Source: JAIPAN01 sp040403555 (GTDB lineage Bacteria > Bacteroidota > Bacteroidia > Sphingobacteriales > Sphingobacteriaceae). Taken from it: a stretch of 64,000 nucleotides of DNA. The notes below the pieces were generated by a model that had not been told where the DNA came from, searched no databases, and was given only the letters and a program-made list of their open reading frames with translations. This document shows positions 50,352-57,482 of this stretch, in pieces; position 1 is the stretch's first letter; every line of letters begins with the position of its first letter. The position numbers and the translations under genes were made by a program. The stretch spans positions 1-64,000 of the forward strand of contig JBBAKN010000002.1 of assembly GCA_040403555.1 (NCBI GenBank), written 5' to 3'.

Positions 50352-51671
50352 ATGTCATCAGTAGCCACAACAACCTACGTTCCTTTTAAAGTTAAAGATA
50401 TCACTTTGGCCGATTGGGGTCGTAAAGAAATTGAATTAGCCGAAGCAGAAATGCCAGGCTTAATGGCCTTGCGAAAAGAATATGGCGCAATACAGCCTTT
50501 AAAAGGAGCCCGCATTGCAGGTTGCTTACACATGACTATTCAAACTGCCGTTTTAATCGAAACTTTAAAAGTCTTAGGTGCTGAAGTTACCTGGTCGTCG
50601 TGCAATATTTTCTCTACCCAAGATCACGCAGCCGCAGCTATTGCAGCAGCAGGCTTTCAAGTATACGCTTGGAAGGGTCTAAATGAAGAAGAATTTGACT
50701 GGTGTATTGAGCAAACCTTGTTTTTTGGCGAAGATCGCAAACCGCTAAACATGATTTTAGATGATGGTGGCGACTTAACAAATATGGTTTTTGATAAATA
50801 CCCTGAATTAATTTCGGGTATTAAAGGCCTCTCTGAAGAAACAACTACCGGCGTTCACCGCTTAATTGAGCGTATGAAAAACGGCACCTTACACTTGCCA
50901 GCTATCAACGTAAACGACTCGGTAACTAAATCTAAATTTGATAACAAATACGGTTGCCGCGAATCCTTAGTAGATGCTATTCGTCGTGCTACCGATGTGA
51001 TGATGGCCGGAAAAATTGCTGTAGTTGCTGGTTTTGGCGACGTAGGTAAAGGTTCAGCCGATTCGTTACGCAATGCAGGCGTACGCGTAATTGTTACCGA
51101 AATTGATCCAATTTGTGCGCTACAAGCTGCTATGGAAGGCTATGAAGTGAAAAAATTTGCTGCCGCCGTAAAGGAGGCTGATATTGTAGTAACTGCTACC
51201 GGTAACTGTGATATTGTTCGTGGCGAACACTTCAAATTAATGAAGGATAAAGCCATTGTATGTAACATTGGCCACTTCGATAACGAAATTGACATAGCCT
51301 GGTTAAACAAAAACTACGGCAGTAAAAAAGTAGAGATTAAACCGCAAGTAGATAAATATACTATTGATGGTAAAGATGTAATTGTACTAGCCGAAGGTCG
51401 TTTGGTAAACTTGGGTTGCGCCACAGGCCACCCATCTTTCGTAATGTCTGCTTCGTTTACAAACCAAACATTGGCTCAACTAGAACTATGGTTAAATACC
51501 GATAACTACGAAAATAAAGTGTATACCCTACCCAAATATTTAGATGAAAAAGTAGCCCGTTTACACCTAGAGAAAATTGGCGTTGAGCTAGATGTATTAG
51601 ACCAACAACAGGCCGATTATATTGGCGTAAATGTAGCAGGACCATTCAAAACTGACGAATACCGCTACTAA
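50352..51671 (+). CDS. ahcY: S-adenosylhomocysteine hydrolase
   Basis: 439 residues. IAGCLHMTIQTAVLIETL and SSCNIFSTQDHAAAAI are the substrate site; the NAD domain is VVAGFGDVGKGSADSLRNAG; the C-terminal Lys-Tyr pair is in the last residues (KTDEYRY). It splits S-adenosylhomocysteine into adenosine and homocysteine, needed by methyltransferases such as that at 3.1-4.4 kb. Strong terminator downstream. No SAH riboswitch is seen. Confidence 0.96.
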   Translation: MSSVATTTYVPFKVKDITLADWGRKEIELAEAEMPGLMALRKEYGAIQPLKGARIAGCLHMTIQTAVLIETLKVLGAEVTWSSCNIFSTQDHAAAAIAAAGFQVYAWKGLNEEEFDWCIEQTLFFGEDRKPLNMILDDGGDLTNMVFDKYPELISGIKGLSEETTTGVHRLIERMKNGTLHLPAINVNDSVTKSKFDNKYGCRESLVDAIRRATDVMMAGKIAVVAGFGDVGKGSADSLRNAGVRVIVTEIDPICALQAAMEGYEVKKFAAAVKEADIVVTATGNCDIVRGEHFKLMKDKAIVCNIGHFDNEIDIAWLNKNYGSKKVEIKPQVDKYTIDGKDVIVLAEGRLVNLGCATGHPSFVMSASFTNQTLAQLELWLNTDNYENKVYTLPKYLDEKVARLHLEKIGVELDVLDQQQADYIGVNVAGPFKTDEYRY

Positions 51672-51693
51672 TTTATCACCAACCTACTTTAAA

Positions 51694-51724
51694 AAAGCCG
51701 AAACAAAATGTTTCGGCTTTTTTT
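51694..51724 (+). terminator. ahcY terminator
   Basis: AAAGCCGAAAC (51694-51704) pairs with GTTTCGGCTTT (51710-51720) with a 5-nt loop and is followed by a T-run to 51724. Confidence 0.9.
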
Positions 51725-51841
51725 GTGCCACAAAAAATTTACGCTTGTTGAAACAATTTTTAGCGCCTGGTTTCGTTTTGCTCTTTATAGTACCAAAAAC
51801 ACATACGTACTACAGCTATTTTATTTTTAAACAAAAGCACT

Positions 51842-54493
51842 ATGAAAAAAGTTACGCTCCTATTATTGCTAATTGGCTTACAAGCATCTGTATTTGCACA
51901 AGGCTTCGGGATTTTTAACAATAGCAACTACGCACCAGTTCAGTCAGTTTACTTCAACCCTGCAAAAATTGCCGATTCTAAACAAAAATTCCAATTCAAC
52001 TTAGTAGGTTTCAATGTATATGTTGCCAATGATTATGGCGTCCTACAATCCATTCCTAAACTCATCAAAACCGTACAAAATAACGGGGAGTTTGGCGATA
52101 TTTTAACCCTACAACAAAATGGCAAAGCCAAAAATCTAGATTTAGGTGTAGAAATTCGTGGTCCCTCGTTTGTTGCTTCCATGGGTCACAGCCAAAGCCT
52201 TGCTTTTAGCACCCGTGCCCGTTTACTTAGCAGTGCAAATAATGTTTCCGAAGAATTGATGACCGCACTTGTAAAAGGTTTCAAAAATACGGATCAATTT
52301 GGCAACATCACTAACGCTAGTTTTGATTTAAACGCAAACGTATTTAGCGAAATGGGGCTAACCTACGCTCTAAACCTTGTAAATACAGGAAATCATGTAT
52401 TGAAAGCCGGGATAACAGGAAAATACCTCTGGGGAGCAGGCAATGCACAGATAAATAATATAAATACGAACGTGAACATCACCACTAGCGTAGTACCGCC
52501 CCTAACCAATGTGCTTACAACAAATAGCATTCACATAAATACCTTGGTTTCCAACTCATCATTATTGGGCTTCCAAAATTCCAGCATCTCCTTAAAAGAT
52601 ATAACTGATGGAAGAGGACAAGGTTTTGGTGCCGATTTTGGATTTGAATACGAATGGAGGCCCAAATTCAAAGACTATCAATATGAAGTGGATGGAAAAA
52701 CTCAAACAGACAATACCGTACCTAAATACCGCCTAAAGATTGGCGCTGCACTTACCGATGTTGGCTCCATCACCTATGGCCAAGGTAAAGTAGTGAAGGT
52801 TAATGATAATACTCCAAATAAACAGTGGACACAAGCTCAAATTGACAATTTTGACTTAGCCAACTTAGAAACATCTTTCACAAATGTATACGGTGCAGGA
52901 GCAGTGGCCTCTAGCATAAACTATAAAGCACATCTACCTACCCGCTTAAATGTCAATTTAGACCTTAAGGTAGCTAAAAACTTCTATATAGCTTCTAACT
53001 ACATGGGAGGCTTTACTAAAAAACGCAGCACTATAGATATTTCTAAAGAACAACCCATTATCGACCCAACGAGCACACTCATCTCTGTAATCCCTAGAAT
53101 AGAAAAACCGAGTTACGAACTAGCGTTACCCATAACCTATTCTTCTCGGTACAAAAAAACTAATCTTGGCTTAACTAGCCGAACAGGGGCCTTTTTTATA
53201 GGAACCGATGATATAGGCGGCGCTTTAGGAATTGGAAAATTTACTTCATTTAACGTATATGCAGGCCTAAACTTTTCTATCGGCAAAAAACGCATTAAAG
53301 ACCGCGATCACGATACAATAAGCGACAAATTAGATAAATGCCCTACCATTGCTGGGCCTGTGGAAAATGAAGGCTGTCCATGGCCAGATACCGACAAGGA
53401 CGGGATTCCGGATAAAGACGATGGTTGCCCTACCCTTGCTGGACCTGCAGCCACACACGGTTGCCCCGATTCTGATGGCGATGGCGTAGCCGATAATGCC
53501 GATAATTGTCCAAGTATTCCTGGTCCATTGTCTGCGCAAGGTTGCCCTGATGCCGATGGCGATGGAATTCCTGATAAAGACGACTTATGCCCAACCTTAC
53601 CTGGTAGCAGAGATGCAAAAGGTTGCCCGGATAGAGACCATGATGGCATTGCCGATAAAGACGATAAATGCCCTGATATTGCAGGAACTGCGGCTCTATT
53701 TGGTTGCCCAGACAAGGATAATGATGGGGTGGCCGATAGCGAAGATCTTTGCCCAGATGTACCGGGGAGCATTGCCCTAAAAGGATGCCCAGATAGAGAT
53801 AATGATGGCGTAGCCGACAAAGACGATGCTTGCCCAGATTTAGCAGGTCCATTTGCAACCAAAGGTTGCCCAGACACCGATGGCGATGGGGTTTTAGATA
53901 AAGACGATTTATGCCCAACCGTTGCAGGTCCGCTAGCCTTTAAAGGTTGCCCAGATAGAGATAAAGATGGAGTCAGCGATGCAGAAGATTTATGCCCTGA
54001 TACACCCGGCAGCTTCGCCGCCAAAGGTTGCCCAGATAGAGATGGTGACGGTGTGCCTGATAAGGACGATAAATGTGTAGATTTAGTTGGCCCTGCCTCA
54101 AACGGTGGTTGCCCAATAACTGCCGCACCTACCTTAACCAAGGTAGAAGAAAAGATCATCTTTACTGCCGTATCCGATTTACAATTCGAAAGCGGAAAAT
54201 CGGTAATCAAAGCATACTCCTTTGATAGTTTAGATGAATTGGCAGCGCTAATGGTAAAACGCCCCGAACTAACCCTCATTCTTTCTGGCCACACCGATAA
54301 TGTGGGTGTACCGGCAAAAAACAAAGTGTTAAGTCGTAAAAGAGCAGAAGCCGTAAAAGCATACTTGGAAGATGCTGGTGTTGATGGTAGTAGAATTGCT
54401 GCAGTAGGTTATGGTTCAAGCAAACCAATTGCTAGCAACAAAACCCCACAAGGACGTCAGAAAAATCGCCGAGTAGAATTTAAAGTTAATTAA
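51842..54493 (+). CDS. OmpA-family outer membrane protein with ten TSP type-3 repeats
   Basis: 883 residues. Signal peptide (MKKVTLLLLLIGLQASVFA), a beta-rich N-terminal barrel of the DUF5723 kind (about 20-480), then ten units of 27 residues (about 487-757) of the pattern DxDxDG-x2-D-x-DD-x-CP...GCP that bind calcium as in thrombospondin type-3 repeats, then an OmpA/MotB C-terminal domain (LILSGHTDNVGVPAKN, SRKRAEAVKAYLEDAG) that binds peptidoglycan. It links the outer membrane to the wall across the periplasm. The repeats are 81 bp long. Confidence 0.9.
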   Translation: MKKVTLLLLLIGLQASVFAQGFGIFNNSNYAPVQSVYFNPAKIADSKQKFQFNLVGFNVYVANDYGVLQSIPKLIKTVQNNGEFGDILTLQQNGKAKNLDLGVEIRGPSFVASMGHSQSLAFSTRARLLSSANNVSEELMTALVKGFKNTDQFGNITNASFDLNANVFSEMGLTYALNLVNTGNHVLKAGITGKYLWGAGNAQINNINTNVNITTSVVPPLTNVLTTNSIHINTLVSNSSLLGFQNSSISLKDITDGRGQGFGADFGFEYEWRPKFKDYQYEVDGKTQTDNTVPKYRLKIGAALTDVGSITYGQGKVVKVNDNTPNKQWTQAQIDNFDLANLETSFTNVYGAGAVASSINYKAHLPTRLNVNLDLKVAKNFYIASNYMGGFTKKRSTIDISKEQPIIDPTSTLISVIPRIEKPSYELALPITYSSRYKKTNLGLTSRTGAFFIGTDDIGGALGIGKFTSFNVYAGLNFSIGKKRIKDRDHDTISDKLDKCPTIAGPVENEGCPWPDTDKDGIPDKDDGCPTLAGPAATHGCPDSDGDGVADNADNCPSIPGPLSAQGCPDADGDGIPDKDDLCPTLPGSRDAKGCPDRDHDGIADKDDKCPDIAGTAALFGCPDKDNDGVADSEDLCPDVPGSIALKGCPDRDNDGVADKDDACPDLAGPFATKGCPDTDGDGVLDKDDLCPTVAGPLAFKGCPDRDKDGVSDAEDLCPDTPGSFAAKGCPDRDGDGVPDKDDKCVDLVGPASNGGCPITAAPTLTKVEEKIIFTAVSDLQFESGKSVIKAYSFDSLDELAALMVKRPELTLILSGHTDNVGVPAKNKVLSRKRAEAVKAYLEDAGVDGSRIAAVGYGSSKPIASNKTPQGRQKNRRVEFKVN
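53302..54114 (+). repeat. Tandem repeat of 10 units of 81 bp inside the OmpA-like gene
   Basis: Ten TSP3 units encoded in tandem. Bases vary between units but the codons for D-x-D-x-D-G and C-P are kept. This stretch also leaves a long antisense frame (53308-54324) open by chance. Confidence 0.8.
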
Positions 54494-54510
54494 TAGGTTT
54501 GTTTGTAATC

Positions 54511-54553
54511 GCAAAGAGCCCATCCGGTATTCGGTTGGGCTCTTTGCATTTTT
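54511..54553 (+). terminator. Terminator of the OmpA-like gene
   Basis: GCAAAGAGCCCA (54511-54522) pairs with TGGGCTCTTTGC (54536-54547), a perfect 12-bp stem, with a T-run to 54553. Confidence 0.9.
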
Positions 54554-54576
54554 AGAGCAAATTCAAAGAAAGAATG

Positions 54577-54584
54577 TACTTTTG
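54577..54584 (+). promoter_or_regulatory. pdxJ promoter -7 element (TACTTTTG)
   Basis: A full TAnnTTTG match only 4 nt before the ATG at 54589, which shows that the upstream ATG at 54574 is not the start and that the mRNA is probably leaderless. Confidence 0.55.
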
Positions 54585-54588
54585 TGCG

Positions 54589-55308
54589 ATGACAAAATTA
54601 TCGGTAAACATCAACAAATTTGCAACCCTTCGTAACTCACGTGGGGGCAATAACCCCAACCTTTTACAGGTAGCCCTAGATGCTGAGCGCTTTGGTGCCC
54701 AAGGTATTACCGTTCACCCTCGTCCAGACGAACGGCACATTCGTTACCGCGATGTGTACGATCTAAAAGAAAATATCACTACCGAATTTAATATAGAAGG
54801 AAACCCGAAAGAACGTAGTTTTGTAGACTTGGTGTTAGCAAATAAACCTACCCAAGTTACGCTAGTACCCGATGCCTTGGGGCAATTAACCTCAAACCAT
54901 GGTTGGGATACCATCACCCATCAATCCTATTTAAAAGAAATTATTACCGAGTTTCAAGAAGCAGGTATTCGAGTATCCATTTTTGTAGATGCCGATGAAA
55001 AAATGATTGAAGGCGCAGCACAAACAGCTACCGACAGAATTGAGTTATACACAGAAAGCTATGCTCAAAAATTTACTCTAAATCCCGACTTAGCAATAGC
55101 CCCCTATCTTAAAACAGCAGAGTTGGCCACGCAACTAAACCTAGGAATAAATGCCGGCCACGATTTAGATGTACACAACCTCCAGTTTTTCGCCCAACAT
55201 GTACCCCAATTAGTAGAGGTGAGCATTGGGCATGCCTTGGTATGCGATTGCCTTTATTTTGGGATGGAAAATACCATTCAGCGTTATTTGCACCAACTTA
55301 AAACATGA
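54589..55308 (+). CDS. pdxJ: Pyridoxine 5'-phosphate synthase
   Basis: 239 residues from ATG 54589 (MTKLSVNINKFATLRNSRGG). PdxJ motifs: GAQGITVHPRPDERHI, QVTLVPDALGQLTS (substrate loop), NAGHDLDVHNLQFF near the end. It condenses 1-deoxyxylulose 5-phosphate and 3-amino-2-oxopropyl phosphate into vitamin B6. mnmH starts within its stop (ATGA), so the two are coupled. Confidence 0.95.
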   Translation: MTKLSVNINKFATLRNSRGGNNPNLLQVALDAERFGAQGITVHPRPDERHIRYRDVYDLKENITTEFNIEGNPKERSFVDLVLANKPTQVTLVPDALGQLTSNHGWDTITHQSYLKEIITEFQEAGIRVSIFVDADEKMIEGAAQTATDRIELYTESYAQKFTLNPDLAIAPYLKTAELATQLNLGINAGHDLDVHNLQFFAQHVPQLVEVSIGHALVCDCLYFGMENTIQRYLHQLKT

Positions 55309-56333
55309 TCCAAACTATCCAAATCGAGGAATTTCTTGCACTTGCTCCCGAAATACCAGTAGCAGACGTGCGAACTCCTGCAGAATTTGATCAAGGACAT
55401 ATACCCCAGGCGCATAACCTACCCATTTTTACTAATGAAGAAAGGGTGGAAGTAGGCACTACCTATAAGAAAATAGGCCGAGAAGCAGCCATTTTACTAG
55501 GTTTTGAATTTACTGGCCCCAAATGGAGTGGCTTTATTAAAGAGGCATTAAGGATTGCTCCACATAAAAAAATTGCCCTGCATTGTTGGCGGGGTGGCAT
55601 GAGAAGCGGTGCCATGGCTTGGGCTTTAAACCTATATGGGTTTGAAGTATATGTACTTGAAAGTGGATACAAAAGCTACCGCCAATGGGCATTAAGCCAA
55701 TCCTCCCAAACATTCAATATCCTCATTCTAGGCGGAATGACGGGATCAGGGAAAACCCAAATTCTGCATCAAATAAAAGATACTGGTGAACAAATGATTG
55801 ACCTCGAAGATCTGGCACAACACCAAGGCTCTTCTTATGGTAGTATGGGCACCCTAGTACAACCCAGCCAAGAGCAATTCGAAAATAACCTAGCGTATAA
55901 ATTATGCAAAATTGATAAAAACAAAACCCTTTGGCTAGAAGATGAAAGCCGAACTATAGGCAAATGCTCCATCCCGAACCAACTCTGGGATCAAATGAGA
56001 ATCGCTCCGCTAATAAAACTAAACATCCCACACGAAGAACGAATTCGTTTTTTAACCCAAGAATACGGCAAACTAAATCACGATTTTTTGATTGAATGCA
56101 CCCAGCGCATTGGCAAACGCTTAGGCCCTGAGCAAACTAGAGATGCCATTTTAGCCATCCAAGAAAACCGCATGACCGATTTTATTCGCTTGGTTTTAGT
56201 GTATTATGATAAGACCTATAAAACCGGGCAAAACATGCGGGAAGAACGCAGCATTTATGAAGTAGCAGGTACCCTGGCCACTGATGTTACAAACGTAAAA
56301 CCAATTTTAGAAAAAGCAAACACGATCAAATGA
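55305..56333 (+). CDS. mnmH: tRNA 2-selenouridine synthase
   Basis: 342 residues: an N-terminal rhodanese domain (PVADVRTPAEFDQGHIPQAH and ALHCWRGGMRSGAMAW with active Cys) and a C-terminal P-loop part (ILILGGMTGSGKTQILHQ). It replaces sulfur by selenium in 2-thiouridine at tRNA position 34, using selenophosphate. selD, which makes selenophosphate, follows with ATGA overlap. Confidence 0.93.
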   Translation: MIQTIQIEEFLALAPEIPVADVRTPAEFDQGHIPQAHNLPIFTNEERVEVGTTYKKIGREAAILLGFEFTGPKWSGFIKEALRIAPHKKIALHCWRGGMRSGAMAWALNLYGFEVYVLESGYKSYRQWALSQSSQTFNILILGGMTGSGKTQILHQIKDTGEQMIDLEDLAQHQGSSYGSMGTLVQPSQEQFENNLAYKLCKIDKNKTLWLEDESRTIGKCSIPNQLWDQMRIAPLIKLNIPHEERIRFLTQEYGKLNHDFLIECTQRIGKRLGPEQTRDAILAIQENRMTDFIRLVLVYYDKTYKTGQNMREERSIYEVAGTLATDVTNVKPILEKANTIK

Positions 56334-57388
56334 GCACCAAACCCATAAAACTCACCCAATATTCGCATGGCGCCGGCTGCGGTTGCAAAATTAGCCCGGC
56401 AGTATTAGATAAAATGCTGTATAGCCCGATTAAACAACCTGCCGATGCCCGTTTATTGGTTGGGAACACTACCCGTGATGATGCAGCAGTTTTTGATTTA
56501 GGCAATGGAACAGCCCTAATTTCTACCACCGATTTTTTCATGCCCATTGTAGATGACCCCTACGATTTCGGCCGAATTGCTTCAGCAAATGCCATTAGCG
56601 ATGTATATGCTATGGGCGGAAAACCAGTATTGGCCATTGCCATTTTAGGCTGGCCTATTGATAAGCTTGGACCAGAAGTAGCCCAAAAAGTATTAGAAGG
56701 CGCACGCTCAATTTGTGCCGAAGCCGGCATTAGTTTAGCCGGTGGGCATAGTATCGACTGCCCCGAACCGGTATTTGGCCTGGCTGTAAACGGATTGGTA
56801 GACATTAAAAATTTAAAACAAAACTCCACAGCGACCGCAGGCTGTAAATTATATTTAACCAAGGCCCTTGGCGTCGGTATATTAACCACGGCTCAGAAAA
56901 AAGGAATTCTTAAACCCGAGCATCAACACATCGCTCCCGAATCAATGGCTAAATTGAACGAAGCTGGGGAAGTGTTTGGCAAGCTAGAGTACGTAAAGGC
57001 TATGACCGATGTAACAGGTTTTGGGCTATTAGGGCACCTCAGCGAACTCTGTGAAGGCAGCAAGCTAAATGCCCGTATTAATTTTAACAAAGTACCCAAA
57101 CTAGACGTACTAGATGAATACCTAGCACAAAAGTGCATTCCGGGTGGAACCAACCGCAATTGGGCTAGCTATGGCCATAAAATTAACGAAGGCCCAGATT
57201 TAGGCTTTAGAACTACAATTTTAGCTGATCCACAAACAAGTGGCGGCCTATTGGTAGCCATTGATACTGCTTTTACAGAGGAGTTCGAAAAAATATTAGT
57301 AACCCTAAATATTCCTGAAAAAAATAGGCAATCTTTCGGCGAATTATACCCAGCTGATAGCACAACCGCTCTCATTCAAATAAGCTAG
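56330..57388 (+). CDS. selD: Selenide, water dikinase (selenophosphate synthase)
   Basis: 352 residues. N-terminus: SHGAGCGCKISPAVLDKM with Cys (no Sec) at the catalytic positions GCGCK. The AIRS-fold continues with LLVGNTTRDDAAVFDL, VYAMGGKPVLAIAILGWP and GGHSIDCPEPVFGLAVNG. With mnmH it gives the selenouridine pathway. selA/selB for selenocysteine are absent from the window, and a Cys enzyme agrees with a Sec-independent use. Confidence 0.95.
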   Translation: MSTKPIKLTQYSHGAGCGCKISPAVLDKMLYSPIKQPADARLLVGNTTRDDAAVFDLGNGTALISTTDFFMPIVDDPYDFGRIASANAISDVYAMGGKPVLAIAILGWPIDKLGPEVAQKVLEGARSICAEAGISLAGGHSIDCPEPVFGLAVNGLVDIKNLKQNSTATAGCKLYLTKALGVGILTTAQKKGILKPEHQHIAPESMAKLNEAGEVFGKLEYVKAMTDVTGFGLLGHLSELCEGSKLNARINFNKVPKLDVLDEYLAQKCIPGGTNRNWASYGHKINEGPDLGFRTTILADPQTSGGLLVAIDTAFTEEFEKILVTLNIPEKNRQSFGELYPADSTTALIQIS

Positions 57389-57428
57389 AAATTTGACCTT
57401 AAAAGGAGATTTTGCGAACAAGAATTTA

Positions 57429-57458
57429 TTGCTTTATAAGCGCTAAATCTTACCTTTG
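57429..57458 (+). promoter_or_regulatory. gcvP promoter (TTG - 19 nt - TACCTTTG)
   Basis: TACCTTTG at 57451-57458 is a full TAnnTTTG match and TTG at 57429-57431 is 19 nt upstream, giving the best-spaced promoter in the window. The ATG is at 57483. Confidence 0.65.
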
Positions 57459-57482
57459 CTACACCAACTAGTACGCACATAC

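Noticed and set aside
53308..54324. 338-codon antisense frame over the TSP3 repeats
   Set aside because: Explained by the codon pattern of the repeat; low-complexity Ser/Leu/Gly composition and no start or family.
54574..54588. Earlier ATG for pdxJ
   Set aside because: The -7 element TACTTTTG lies between the two ATGs and the family starts at MTKLSVNINKF.
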